This document shows, piece by piece, positions 29,511 to 41,852 of a stretch of DNA of 64,000 nt. This DNA comes from Thelonectria olida (taxonomy: Eukaryota > Ascomycota > Sordariomycetes > Hypocreales > Nectriaceae): assembly GCA_020736575.1 (NCBI GenBank), contig JAGPYM010000045.1:62001-126000 (forward strand), in the 5' to 3' direction. The notes beneath the pieces are model-generated. The model was not told the DNA's origin, searched no databases, and saw only the letters and a program-made list of their open reading frames with translations. Numbering within the stretch: the stretch's first letter is position 1; each line of letters opens with the position of its first letter. The position numbers were made by a program, and so were the translations under genes.

Positions 29511-30937
29511 CCATAAAGTCGACCTTCCTGTTCTCCTTATCGACTATGGCAGGAGGCTTGCAAACGTTAGAGTAGGGAGCCGTGAATTCCGAGATAAGGT
29601 GAATACCTTTGTGGCTGAGCAACACGAAAGTCATGGGTGGAATGCAAAACCACCATATTTCCAGATCAGACTGGCCCAGAAGTGCCAACGTACCCGAATC
29701 CTCGAACCCTTAAGCGAATAAAGGAAGATGGAACTCTAGAGTGTGTTATGAAAACCCCCCCGCCAGGGTCAACACATGTATAATAGGATCCTTGCGCTGG
29801 GATGAGTGAAGGTTAAGAGTGCAACCGTAAGTCTTACATTAATAGCTATTTTGATTTAGTTCTGATGTAAGTTATGAACACTTGCTTTTGCCTTTATGAA
29901 TCGCCGAGGTACCCGTTGCGAAGAGCTATGAACCATTAGAACATCCACTTGCATTAGCTGGGGTTGGGTATATCTCGACTTACCGCTGACAATCAACGCA
30001 GACGAGTGCATGACCTGCGAAACTGGCCTCATCATTTGCATGCTGTTCAAAATGCTTCTCCTAAAACTCAACCGAGGCCGCCACCCTCAACTCGAGATAC
30101 TCGTCGCCGCCAAAGCAAGAAATGCCCATGCAAGCACCAAACTCTCGGAATATAAGCCGTTGGGAAGCGTCTCGAAGCATTATGCTAGAATTCTCGCAAA
30201 GTATTCTCCTTGCCATCTGCAACGCCTCCACGCCTAAGCTGGCTGCCTATGGGTCGTCCCTGAAAATGTGACACATCCATAATTCCATGCCAAGGTCAAG
30301 CGTGTCGCCGCTAGGGGACGAGTCCACAACCGTCGTACACAGGCATCGCCCGCACGCCGCCAACGAGCCAGCCGAGCAACGTCAGGACTCTGTCATCGAT
30401 GCGCATGACACTCTAAGGCCGGCCGCTAGCAGAACCGACCAGGCGAGGCGCCATGCATGTATAGGATACTTATGATGTCTACCGATTTCATGGGAAATTG
30501 CGAGTACAGATTTAACATTTGTAATACCTGTGGCCTGTATTGGTGCAGATCACTACTGTTAGCTTGGGCTTGGATTTGGTGACATCATAGTTTTCTCGCC
30601 CAAGGATACGACCCCTTTATGCCGCATATGAACGGCCCAATCAAGCAATTATGTGATCAGATTTGTGGCACCTAGAATTTAATCGATTCATAACACAGAC
30701 CCTGCCATCTTCAGCATGGTAATCGTTATTCCTATGGTTACATCCGACGAGACTCACAAGCACTTGACGCCAACCACGGACTTGCCGTTGGCACTCGTCT
30801 TCCTCGCCATCTACGTCCTAGGACTAACGTTTTATGTGATGTTTGTTCCCCACCCTCATGAACTAGGTGGTAATATATGCTGAGGTACACGAAGATCTTG
30901 GCTTGGGAGATCTTACAGGCATCGAAGGCGAGATGCA
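29511..30937. other. no supportable gene
   Basis: A 76-codon plus frame (29491-29721) overlaps the end of the MYND-like segment but has no recognisable product. The remainder has only short frames on both strands. Confidence 0.35.
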
Positions 30938-31201
30938 GTGGCCGCGGGATACGGGACTATGTCCAACTACGATAGGTCTGAGTTGGTCAGCGACGACAGT
31001 TCTGAGCCGGTGATGCTGGACCTGGACCAAGTTGCCCCAGCACGAACTTACAAGCAGTGGAAGGCCGAAACGAATGATGCGGCGAACATCGCATCCGGTT
31101 TTGATGCCTGGTGGGCACGCGAGTCTAATACTACGTCAACTCCATTTTCTGACTACTTCTCAGTACAATTTGTTTGGAGCCAATTCTGGACGAGGACGTA
31201 A
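30938..31201 (+). CDS. hypothetical protein (87 residues)
   Basis: A short open frame, acidic at the N-terminus (ELVSDDSSEPVMLDLDQ) and Trp-rich later (SGFDAWWARE). No family is recognised; it could be an exon or a chance frame. Confidence 0.25.
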   Translation: MAAGYGTMSNYDRSELVSDDSSEPVMLDLDQVAPARTYKQWKAETNDAANIASGFDAWWARESNTTSTPFSDYFSVQFVWSQFWTRT

Positions 31202-31639
31202 TCCGTCATTTACGATGCGGCCACTTCTTTCACTCAAGTTGCTATAGTCAATGGTTATTTAGACGCCACTACACCTGTCCTGTATGTAAATCATGGATCA
31301 CAGCCGACCAGTTAAACTCCTGAAGGACTGCCGAGAAAATCGAACGCTTCGTGAAAGCAACGGCCAAACGGCTTCTACTTAAACGTGGTGCTCTTCCCAA
31401 ACCTCTCCGTAGTTCACCAAAATGCTGACCCCCAATCCACTTAGCTACACCATTTATAAATAGACGTCGAAGGGATTCACGTCAACCTCGACCTACCTAC
31501 GTAAAGGACTCTCGGCTTCACTAAGTCAAACACGACCTCCTCTATTCGTACTTTACCCATTATCTGCTGGATCGCGTTTATCCGTCAACTCGACAGATTT
31601 TAACCATATCCAGTTCACGCTCTCCCAGCTTTAGTGCAG

Positions 31640-32168
31640 CTATGGGGATGGTTCCCCCTTCAGAGCTTCTCCGGGATCTTTGTTGGTAATATGTTGCCCC
31701 AATTCCACCAATGCAGCGGTCACACCAGGATTGGTGGAAAGAACATCGAGTGGTAAAGTCGTATGTTGCAGCAACGGCACCCAGAAGTCGTAGATCATCT
31801 CTAACTTGTCAATGAACATCTTCTTTGCGTCGGTTTCGACCAGCTCGTGCGCGAAAGGGTGAGTTACAAAAAACATTCTATTTACTTATTGGTATGCGTT
31901 TATAGTGAAGAGCGAATAGCGGGGCCCCGAGCTGGGATAGGTAGGATGAACTAATGTTCGTCATATCGCGAGGTAGCCTTGCCAAGTAGGTACGGCCAAG
32001 TTGAATCATGTGCAAGGTAGAGCATGTGCATCCAAAAGGGCATTGGACCCTTTCCCTCGCGCAAAGAGAGTCTGATAGCGTATACATACCAGTCATGTAG
32101 CTAACGGCGAAGCTAATGGTGGCGGAAATGAGGAGTGGGGTGTTGCTGAATCTGAACTTCTCCGTCAT
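31640..32168 (-). CDS. hypothetical small protein, possibly two exons
   Basis: A first frame from 32168 begins MTEKFRFSNTPLLISATISF with one hydrophobic stretch. A GTATGT donor at 32089 and an AATAAG acceptor at 31885 would join it to the second frame (31884-31640: FFVTHPFAHELVE, MIYDFWVPLLQH), giving about 107 residues. The exons are in phase. No family is recognised, so gene status rests on the splice sites only. Confidence 0.35.
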
Positions 32169-33822
32169 TCTTTGATAAAATCGATGTTCTCCATAGTGTA
32201 TGTTGTAAATGGACGATAGAAGCCTTGGTAAAAATCACGTCACGTATGGTTCATGCCTCTATGGGGGGTTTCATCAATTAAGCCGTCACACTCTTCCACT
32301 ACGACTGCCGACCGATTAGTGAGTATTCCACCCACAGTCCAGCGCGCCAATCTTCGTCGTCTTTGGTCGAGATACAATCAGAAATTCACACGAGAGTGGA
32401 GGCAAGGTTTCTGGCAGCTTCAAAGCAGAGAGTGGAATTGTCTTAATTCTTTAGGTTTCGACGGGAGGAGGTGCTTAATTACACTCGCCAAAGATCTCGC
32501 GGCGGCTCTGCAATTAATCAACTTATGACGTAGACTACAAGGCTCTGTTGTCTCTAGCTTCGAGTCGTGCGGATACGCAGACTTTGAGCAGGTTCAGAGT
32601 ACAATCTATGGAATCATCAGCAGCGATTGCCTCGCGACCTTTTGATTTGAACAGTGTTGTATTCCTCAGTCGGTTGTGGAGAACATGAGATCGAAGCATG
32701 CAGCGCTCAGGCCATTAAGAGACATGTTCGACAAGAGCAAACCAAGCACCTACAAGCGCCTAAAATCTAGAGATAGTCTGATACTCGGGGTTATTCAGAA
32801 GAGTGAAACAAGGGCAATCACGGTAGATAGATAACCGAAGAACACGCTCAGCTTCAGGCCAGCTTCAGGCGAGCATCCCTGTGAGGACCAAAAAATATAC
32901 CTCCGACACGATGTATCTATCACTTAGGCCTTAGGTGCTTTCGCTTGGACAATCAGCAATCGGCCATGATCTTCGACGCCATAAGAAGCGCTGCGATAAA
33001 GCCCAAGCACTCCTGAAGCCCGTCTGCAGCCCTTGCGGAAGTTTTCCTGCTCTCGGCTGTAAGGCAGCGCGGCGGCCAAGAACCATCAGATTGTGCCGTG
33101 TAATTTCTCCTGCATCTGCACGGATCTCTGGTGCCGACTGGTTGAGAACTGCCTCGGTCACATAATCAACAGACGCAGATTTAAACTCAACACGAGAGGC
33201 GACTGCAGCAGGAATGCTTCTCAACTCAACCAAGGATATATTCATCTTCAGCAAGGACACTTATACGACTTAACCTCTTATATGAATCTGGAGGGGAGCG
33301 AAAAAGAGAAACCGTTCTTTTCTCTGTCTTACACCCTGGAGAACTATGCTACCCGATTTGGATGGTATGTTAGTTAATTCTTCGCAAATCCTACTAATTG
33401 CGCTCTGGTCAAAAAAAAGAAAGAAAAAAGAGAAGGCCATAGTCACACGACTGATGCTCTTCTTAGAGGTGTTAAGAGCACACCTGACCCACTGTTACCT
33501 GACAAAGTTGAGGTTCATGATTGCTCCCTAACCCTATGAAAAAGAGGCCCGAGGGTATCCATTGCCTTGGGTTTGCAGTCTTGACTGCTTGGGGAAGAAG
33601 CAACAGAACTCAGCGAGAGGGAGGTCGTCCAAGATTAATAGACATACAAGTAGTTGATTTCCATCAGCGGCCATCCATCTGAGCACAATCCCTTGAATTC
33701 CCGTTCTTACTCGGTCTCACCATCTACGGAAGCAGCAAAACTTTGGGATTCTTCGATGGGCGTGTGCTAGTGATACTTGGATGTCCATAGGGAGACGACA
33801 CTATTAAGTGGTGTCAGTATAG
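32169..33822. other. no supportable gene
   Basis: Short frames on both strands only, with an A-rich run at 33411-33429. Nothing recognisable was found. Confidence 0.35.
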
Positions 33823-34221
33823 ATGATGATATGGCCCCCGTTGCCGCCCCATAAGCCGAAAATAATGGAGCGTAGATACTTCGACTTTCAATGCGATGCC
33901 CTCCTTCGTATTTTCGGCTGGTCCAATGACATATTGTACGCTCTCAATTCCTTCTCTACCTTGGCCAAGGCCACGACTTCTTGGGCTGGCGATGTCGAGG
34001 AAGACGGTATGATCCGCATAGAAGCCGAGCTCGAATATCGCATCGATGCCGGCCCGTTCTCGTATCCTGACAGCCGGCAGGAATCAGAGCAGTCCGTTGC
34101 TTCCTCTATCAGGATGCCACAGCCGAGGCATGGATCATACGTCCATCCGGACCTGACGGCATCTTGGAAAGTGCCGGAAGGTTTGCCGATGTTGGGAGTA
34201 AGGCAACGACGGCAGCGTTGA
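33823..34221 (+). CDS. hypothetical protein (132 residues)
   Basis: An open frame with features such as RRYFDFQCDALLRIFGW and a basic end. No domain is recognised; an equally long frame exists on the opposite strand, so this may be spurious. Confidence 0.2.
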   Translation: MMIWPPLPPHKPKIMERRYFDFQCDALLRIFGWSNDILYALNSFSTLAKATTSWAGDVEEDGMIRIEAELEYRIDAGPFSYPDSRQESEQSVASSIRMPQPRHGSYVHPDLTASWKVPEGLPMLGVRQRRQR

Positions 34222-34583
34222 TACGTCCTTGTACTGGAGAGCTCTAGGTGTTGAGGAGTAGACGGACGTGCATGGCTCTGCGATGATCTCTCCAATACGT
34301 CACCGACTCGCGAATCTTCTTGTACAAAATATAATGTGACGGCAGTCTACGGGAAGGACTGGGATACATTCGTCGGCAAAGCGAACGAACGGCTTGACGC
34401 GATCCGAATAAAGAGGGTCGACGTCAAGTCCCGGCCGATTCTGTGTCGCATATCACCACCAGGTTCCACTATACTCTACCGAGCCGTGCGACTGATATGA
34501 AACGCAGCTCTTACCTAGGGTTCGTGTATCCGGTTTCACATCCGGCTTGTCGTATCAAGGACTCCAGTCCTAACGATATGAGC

Positions 34584-34637
34584 TTAAATAGCTGTGCCCG
34601 AACACATGGCTGTTCAATTTCTTTTGTTCATTAGATA
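34584..34637 (+). repeat. LTR fragment shared with 40652-40705
   Basis: The 54 bp (TAGCTGTGCCCGAACACATG, then GCTGTTCAATTTCTTTTGTT) match 40652-40705 with two differences. The other copy directly follows a copia RNase H remnant, so this is probably the start of a copia LTR. Confidence 0.6.
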
Positions 34638-34957
34638 AAATTGGCTCCCCGCCCGGGCGCCAGTGTATCAGGTCGCTTGAAGGATCCCAGCGATTACCAC
34701 ATCCCAATTGTCAACTTGACTACTCATTCTCTACGTAATATTTCAGTCCCCAAAAACCACTACACTAAAAGTCAGGCTAGTGGCCTATACGCTAGCCAGC
34801 CAGTGACGTATCCCCTTTTTCCCGCTTTCTTTCGTATCGAACCCCAAATACATCCTCAAAACCAGCATCAGCATCATCAACCGTCCGGTCTCAGCACCAG
34901 CCTTGCCAAGTCGGGAGCCTACAGCGATCGACAGTAGGCTTGTCAGCCGGGGCAGGT

Positions 34958-36489
34958 TAAGTATATGTTTCGGGAGATATCAAGGCTCGACAACCACCGG
35001 ATACCTGTGCGGCACTGACCACGGGCTGTATGGCCTTGGTACTCTGGGCACCAGCTCGGACGATGCGTTGACCGGCCGAGTCGTTCATGCAGGTGACGTC
35101 CTCGTTCTCAACTGGGCACGCTTCCAGATCTCGACCTCGCAGCCGCCGCGAAGAACACCCACACGCATGGTCAACAGGAGGTTGTGGGCGGCGTTGGAGT
35201 GGTTGTAGACACCGCCATATTCAATGGCGGTGGCATCCTTGCCAATGGCGGAGGAGAGAGGGTCTTGCCACCGGGGTGGTCCTTGATGAAGTCGGCCACG
35301 TCGTGGATGACACCGACAATAGCAACAAGCGCCTTTCCGTTCTTGGAGTCAGCCACGAAGTCGTCCCAGTGAACAACAGGGAGCTGCTCCAGGGGAATAC
35401 CCCAGTCGAGGGTGGCACGCTTCTGGTCGAGCTTCTTCTGCATCTGCTGGACACGACCCTTCTCGATCTCGTTCTGGCGGAACTGCTTCAGGTCGTAGGC
35501 AAGGCCAAGCTGCTTCCAGATCCAGATGGACCACTTGGTGGAGTCATACTGGTACCACTCGATGGCGTTTCGGTAGTCCGAGGGAAACTTGTGGTGGAAG
35601 TTGTGGTAGCCCTCACCGAGGGTGATGAGAGCGGTAATAAGGTGGTCACGGGGCGAGTTTCGGTCGTCGAAGGGCTGGTCACCGAGCCAGTGGGCGAGGG
35701 AGTTGACGCAGAAAGTGGCCTGCTGGACGAAGCAGATTCGAAGGATACCGGCGTAAACAAAACCGCCGAGCCAGTCGCTCCAACCGAAACCAGCGACGAT
35801 GGTAGGCAGGATAAGGGCCATGAAGATGACGCACTTGAGATAGTTGCGGTGTTGCCAGACAACGATGGGGTCCTCGTTAAGGTCGGTGATTTCGGTTCTG
35901 CCCTGGCGCTTGGGGTTCTGTTTACAGACCATCCATCCGATGTGAGAATAGACGAGGCCTTTGCGGACGGAGTAGGGGTCCTTTTCGGTGTCGGTGTATC
36001 GGTGGTGAGCACGGTGGCCGTAGGACCACCAGCGGATAGAGCCCTCAACAGCACCAGCACCGACGGCAGCCAGGTAGAGCTTGAGGGGAGTAGTGGCCTT
36101 ATAAGAAGTGTGAACCCAAAGACGATGGTAACCTACAAAATGGCCGGAAGGTCAGTGTCAACAACCAGCGGAAGGGGAGCACATTTGAACAAGGACTCAC
36201 CAGCAGTGATTCCAAGGCCGGTGTTGAAGTAGATGATGACGGCCCAGATGGCGGTATACAGGAGAATGGGGACCCAGTAGGCGGAGATAAAGCCGATGAT
36301 GGGAATGATGATGATGAGAGTGGTGTTGAGCCAGTTGATGTGGAGGTGTATGTTAGACCAAGTCATTGGAGTGTCGGCAATGTGAAGCTTCTGGACATCA
36401 TACTTAGTGTTGCTTCGGAGCGGCTTGTAGTCGGTGGTGCTGTCTGGGAAGGCCACAGCCTCCTTGCTGGCCAAAGACAACGACGCCAT
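34958..36489 (-). pseudogene. ole1: delta-9 fatty acid desaturase (OLE1/SdeA type), two 1-nt deletions
   Basis: This ER enzyme makes oleic and palmitoleic acids using a di-iron centre and fused cytochrome b5. Exon 1 (36489-36201) starts [14 protein letters not shown] and contains membrane segments. A GTGAGT...TAG intron lies at 36133-36200. The three His boxes are intact: HRLWVH, HRAHH and HNFHH. The cytochrome b5 heme motif HPGG is present near 35270. One base is missing just after it (KTL followed by SSAIGKDA in another frame), and a second shift lies near 35130 after EIWKRAQ; the remaining reading ends at 34958. The desaturase domain is whole but the b5 domain is disrupted. The sequence is otherwise well preserved, so the loss is recent, or these are sequencing errors. 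Confidence 0.85.
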
Positions 36490-38817
36490 CTTGGGCAGCG
36501 ATCAACAGGTGTTGAGACTGCTTCGAGGAGAGTCGTCCACGACGAGGGACCAACAGGACTCTTCTCCCAATGCGAGAACCACGAGGATGGTATCTGGAAA
36601 GCGAAGTGGGAGGAGGAAGCTAGGATAAAGGGTAGGTAAGAAGAACCAGAGGGAGGGAAGGGCCGGGAAGTGATACATTGACAAGTCGTCGGTTGGTTGG
36701 GCGGCGCCAAAAGGCGTTATATTAGACCTGAACCCAGGTGGGTGTGTGGGTAACTGGAGGCGGGTTTTCCTGGGGGTTAGCAGCGCAGCCGGAACGGGGA
36801 GGAGAAGGAAGAAGAAAAGACAGGGAGAGGAAGAGAAAGTTGAGAGCAAGGTGATGCGAGACGGACTGGCCACGTACTCAGTGAGTGAGTAATGTGTGTC
36901 ACTTTGATATTCCTGTTTTTCCTGGTTTTTTATTCTTTTGTTTTCCCCCTAAACCTACTCTTTATAAACCTACCTTTGGGGATAGGACAGACTGAACACA
37001 TTTCCCCCCAAGAGTCAACAAGGAGGTACCTCCAAACCTCGTTGGACCCGCGCTGGGGTGGGCCGCCGGGTCTGGGTGGGAAATGCTCCCGCTGCTGCGA
37101 CGGAAGGATTAGAACTAAAGCACACAGCTTAGCAACTGAATTGTATGTATTATGCACAGGTGGAGGCCGCATGTTCGAGGGACGGCGATAAACCTGCCAG
37201 TCCCGTATCTCGGCGGCGAGTGCGGCGTCGCGTGCAAGAACCTGCAACAAAGTGGGTTTCCTAACTTAGCAACATTTTCTTGGACCTTTAAGAGCAGTGC
37301 CGTTTATGATTATCATCACATAGGGCGTATATATGTTTATTCCTGACCAGATGCCGAGGTCATGATCAGCCCCACGATTGCAACATCTCCAAGATAAGGT
37401 ACCCAGTTCTGCGGTTGCTGCTACTGGTGGATGTGTGTAGTCGGCTCAACACCTTTCCCACCTTCCCGAACTTTTCTGCGCGCCCCCCCTCCAGCCGGTT
37501 GCCATTTACGAGTAACGAGCACACGCCAGCCGCTGTACCGCTGCACCTAAGTTGAGTGAACAAATACCTGCGGCTGCTTGTCTCTCATAGATTCCGGCGT
37601 GCCTTGCAGCTGGGTGGTTGGTCGTAGTGTAGGGCTTGGGGCTCCAGCGACTTCTCAGTGCCGGAACTCTCGAGCTGGAGCTGTCTTACACTATCGCTAC
37701 CGGTGAATGGGGTTGTTGACGATGCTCCCCTCTCCCCCACTACAGCGCTCCGTAACAACCCTCAATGCCTCCTCAGAAGTACTATAACCAGTAAGATATT
37801 TCCATCTCAAAGTCAAACAAGCATCATGCAATTGCAGTGTAAACACCCAGCTTCGGCTCTCATCTCCCCGAAGCTATCCCAGCTTAACAACACCAACCAA
37901 TCCGACATGTCCTAAAAGCCTGTCCCACACCCCAAAATCCGAAATCTCAGCCCTGCGAACGAACTCGCACCCATAAAAATCTCCAAATCGACCGATGCCT
38001 TGGCTCATTTCCCCTGCCTATGACATACGCCACAGCCCAGAGCCACTGTGTCAAAGGTCTCACGCGTACTTATTCGGCTTGGTTGGCCGTCTCACAACTC
38101 CCGTTCTTCCGACGGCGTTCTTTAGCTGCCATTTCGCGTGCCTCCCCAGCGTTTCCCCAACAAAACGCGCTGAACAGATGCGCCAAGCCTAGCAGGGCCA
38201 GGCGGCTAGCTCCTCCGTTCTTTTTCTCTTTAGGGGTCCCACCATTACCAGAAACCCGACTGGACTTAGGAGCCAAACATGTAGTAAAACTATTTGTTAT
38301 GGCTAAAACCGTTTATTTGGGCCTTCTTATTCATTCAATCCATTCTTTCACATTTTTTCTTTCCTTGCTGTCGTTGTTTTCGTCTTGCAAGTTGTTGACC
38401 TCGTCGTCGACTCGATGGCTTGCAGCCAATCAGAATTTCGCGGTCAAACTAAACCATAATAGACATAGCGCATCCGGATAAATCACCGTCCTTATTCAGT
38501 ACCCGGCGCTGCCATATTGCTTTTGGAACTACAAAGTACATCGGCAGATACCCGCCGGCTCTCCACCGGAGAGGTGGGGGCACTCACAACGGCCCACTTT
38601 CAGTTCAACAACACAACACAAAGCACAGAAGCTTATGGCCAATCTACAGTATGCTTGTATCCAATCTTAAATTGAATCAGTATGACAGATTTATGACATC
38701 ATGAATGTTCCAAGGTCATATAAGCAAGATACGCCCATGGAGACGTTTTGGGCAACGTCGACGTCACACGATACACCGCCATTCAGCTTTTCACCATAGC
38801 TGCACTAATCTGCCAAA
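36490..38817. other. ole1-copy upstream region and intergenic sequence
   Basis: No gene is supported over 2.3 kb. The part before 36489 is probably the desaturase 5' UTR and promoter. Pyrimidine-rich stretches at 36900-36960 and 38330-38390 resemble fungal promoters. Confidence 0.4.
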
Positions 38818-39428
38818 ATGACTCGAGGAGAGGGCTCCCAGTCTAAGGTCCACCACAAGGGCAAGCTCGACGACTACATCGTATTCATCGACGATGTCGA
38901 AACCTACAAGAAGTGGCTTAACGACAAGAGCATCCCTCTGGCTCGCTTCGTCTCCCCCTTCACGGTCTTCCTGACTCACAAGTAAGCCGTTTTCTGCATG
39001 CCTACCCCATTCAAGCAATCTTACCGAACCAACAAGATCTCGATTGCGAGTACACTATTAGCACTTGTTTACGGGGAAAGTAGTTGTTGGCTGATGGCGC
39101 TGCTGCGGCGGTACCACCCACCTAGTCACAGGCGCACAATAGTCCGCGATCGAGGCACAGTCGGCTAACAAGTATTGTACAGGCAAGGTGCGCAGGGTCC
39201 ATACAATGCCGCCCCCAAAGGCACTCTAGCATCCGAGTTCGGGACCGAGGACTCGAATGAGTCAATCAAGAAGATATTGATGGAAGGCACCATCCAGACC
39301 GTGGAGGTAAGCTTACTAGCTAAAGTGTAACACACATTCACGGCACCTATCTAACTTAAACGCTTGTGCAGATGCCCGGCCGACAAGGCTCTACAAACGA
39401 CTCGATGAGCTCAATGAAAGCTCATTAG
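38818..39428 (+). CDS. SBDS-N-domain protein, Rtc3/Yhr087w-like
   Basis: Three exons (38818-38981, 39183-39306, 39372-39428) give 114 residues with in-phase GT-AG introns. The protein resembles the stand-alone SBDS-type domain of yeast Rtc3, a stress-induced protein linked to RNA metabolism: KLDDYIVFIDDVETYKKW, LARFVSPFTVFLTH, LASEFGT, IKKILMEGTIQ, RQGSTNDSMSSMKAH. The start ATG follows ATCTGCCAAA. No damage is seen, unlike many neighbours, so it is probably a functional host gene. Confidence 0.88.
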
Positions 39429-40069
39429 AGGACTAGTGGACAGGCAAAGCTAGGAAGGGCAACAGAGGGCGCTGTTGGGTCATACGTGCCGCGTGACGGC
39501 CTGAATTTAAGGCAAGGGCAGGGACTTCGGTAGTGATTCGGTACTTGATTCTGATGGGCAGACACCGGCTCATCGTAAAGAGGCATCCCGAGGATGGTGC
39601 GCTCGCTTGAGTTGCTCTTCTTGAAAGTACAGCAGAGAACGAAATAGAGACAAATGCTTCGGCAAACAGGTTGTGCTCGCTGAAACTGCGACTGCGGATA
39701 TTGACAACGGGAAGTGGTCTTAGTGGCAATACAGGCAGACTACTACTTCGGGGTTCCGACTAGCGGCGTCGGCTTAGGATGGGTGCCCTGCCTATCCTCG
39801 CCTACAAAGCAAAGCAATGGTGGCTGGTCCTGTTCGTTCGTTTTAAGATAAACACAACGAACCTCCTGCACCATCGCTTCCTGACAACTACCTGCTTGAT
39901 ATTAATTCTCCACTGCCAAAAGACACGCCTCCATACCCTTTCCACTGCGTCCTTGATTGACCACTGCCCTCTTGCGGTCGTTCCAACTCACCCTAGACCC
40001 AGACCAAGACACCACGATGCTAGCGTCGTGACAGAACCACCAACGTAACTGCCCCTGGATCATCGCATC
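39429..40069. other. no supportable gene
   Basis: This is the 3' flank of the Rtc3-like gene. Short frames only. Confidence 0.35.
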
Positions 40070-40651
40070 CGCTACCTCTATACGACGAGATTCCTTACCA
40101 TCATCTACAACGGGATGCACGCAGAAGAAGCTCTTGCAATCGCAAGCGATGCATTATTCGCGGATGATGCCGAGATCTAACGCTTATCGCAGGGGTATGT
40201 GATAATGCTGTTCAACGGACCGGTTATATGGAAGGCTAGACTCCAAGATATAGTCACTACTTCAATAACTAAAATAGAAATCTTAAGCCTAGAGAGAACA
40301 GCCAAAGAGAGCTACGCCCTAAATCGATTGCTTAGGGACATCTCTTTTAATCTTAGTCCTCTAAAGATATATTATAATAATCTTCAGTCGATCCGACTTA
40401 TAGTTAAGGAGAACCAGAGAATTATAACAAAGTTGCAACATATTAACATTTAGAATATATAGCTAAAGTAGGAATTTAAGAAGGTAGGTTTCTAGTGGAA
40501 TATCTCAAGACTGATTAGATGCTAGCAGACGGCTTAACAAAAGCTCTATTAAGATTAAAGTTTAAGCACTTTCAATTAATGCTGAATGTAATAGATGTCA
40601 AATGGGAGGTCGATTTAGATGATGGTAATTCTATGGCTAGTTATGACAGCT
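40070..40651 (+). pseudogene. copia RNase H remnant with RIP-like stops
   Basis: A plus-strand reading resembles the copia RNase H end: ASDALFADDAEI, stop, RLSQGYVIMLFNG, then TAKESYALNRLLRDI, ENQRIITKLQHINI and ADGLTKAL (after several stops). Expected Gln codons read TAG or TAA and the segment is AT-enriched, as after repeat-induced C-to-T mutation. It ends in an LTR start at 40652. Confidence 0.75.
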
Positions 40652-40705
40652 TTAAATAGCTGTCCCCGAACACATGGCTGTTCAATTTCTTTTGTTCTTT
40701 AGATA
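40652..40705 (+). repeat. LTR start after the copia remnant
   Basis: It follows the RNase H remnant and matches 34584-34637 in 52 of 54 bases; the TGTCCCCGAACACATGG within it looks like an LTR opening. Confidence 0.55.
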
Positions 40706-40783
40706 ATTCTCATCAATTGACTGGTGCCATTAATGATCCCTGTGGAGCCAATTGTCTGACACTCCGTCGCATTCGTCGACTAT

Positions 40784-41194
40784 ATGAAAAGTCGAATTGC
40801 CCATCATCAAGGAAGCTCCTCAACACCAATATATGATGCAGTTGATCAGATTTCGAAGGGGGCACAGACAATGATGCATGAGGTTGCCTTATTGAGAGCA
40901 GAGGTGAAGTCGCTTCGGACAGCAAATGAGGCACTTAGTAAACGCCGGAGGGCTAAAAAGACACGCCTACGGGAAGGGGGAGCACTTTCTATAGGATAAG
41001 GGCTTGATCTTTTGTCTGAAATGGATATTGATAAGCAGGTCGGTCAGGAAATACGTCAAGAAGTTAGTCGGCAGAGGAGGGCAGCGCCAGGTCTTCGGCA
41101 TTGTGGCAATTGCGGTAAGACTGGGCATAATGCAAGAACCTGTGTGAAGGATGAAGAAACATGTGGCAAATCTAGTTCTGAAGACTTTGTGTAG
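40784..41194 (+). pseudogene. pogo/Fot1-type transposase, C-terminal remnant
   Basis: Two frames in the same phase are separated by one TAA (about 40997). The first has the coiled-coil part (MMHEVALLRAEVKSLRTANE, then ALSKRRRAKKTR). The second has QVGQEIRQEVSRQRR and a zinc knuckle HCGNCGKTGHNARTC, as in fungal pogo-family (Fot1-like) transposases. The TAA sits where a CAA would fit. DDE catalytic parts are missing. Downstream at 41250-41290 are two copies of GGTTCGCTCGCT, probably the element's terminal repeat. Confidence 0.75.
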
Positions 41195-41239
41195 CTTTTT
41201 TATATTGTGGTTGTTTAATTGATAATTGAATGTAAGAAT

Positions 41240-41290
41240 ATAATATAAAGTGGTTCGCTCGCTTGGATGGTTCGCTCGCTCGTGAACTAC
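41240..41290. repeat. probable right terminal repeat of the pogo remnant
   Basis: GTGGTTCGCTCGCTTGG and ATGGTTCGCTCGCTCG lie in tandem. The left counterpart was not found. Confidence 0.4.
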
Positions 41291-41852
41291 GGTATTGTTT
41301 TATTGCCGTATTATTAGCAACACTGCTTGCAGACCAAGCCGAGGCGGGCGCTGGAGCGACAGCGCTTGCCGATGCTCGAGGTCTGCTCCTCGTACTTCTT
41401 CTTTTGATGGGGCGTTCTTCAGTAGCTGAAAAACACCAACATCAAGCGGCTGAAGAAGCTGTGTTGAATGTGGCGGTAGGATGCAGACGATAATACGAAC
41501 TGAATGGAATAGTTGATAAATTTAAATGATGTATGACCTGTGAAGCCGTCGAATGATGACAAAGAGTGTTGTCTGCCTGGGTGGATGCCGCGATTTCAAG
41601 GTAGTAATATCGGTACTTATAAACATAACATGCCTAAGGACATATTTTAAGTGCCAGTACGAGCATCATAATTATTCTCTTAAATTGAACAGCAGATACT
41701 ATCATATCATGGCTATATGCCTCTGTCACATACGCGTCGTCATACCTTTCTCCCCCAACCTCGCCTTCTCAATTCTCACCGCTTCAACATTGCCTTTGGT
41801 TCTATCTTATCGGCGCCTGATAAATAACTGCAAATTTTGAATTCAGATCGCA
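41291..41852. other. upstream region of the beta-tubulin gene
   Basis: No gene is supported. CT-rich tracts (TTTCTCCCCCAACCTCGCCT) near 41750 and the start context CGCAATGCG suggest a fungal promoter and 5' UTR. Confidence 0.4.

Noticed and set aside
35087..36232. 381-codon plus-strand open frame
   Set aside because: It is antisense to the desaturase copy, whose His boxes and intron are clear; the frame has low-complexity Val/Gly/Glu composition.
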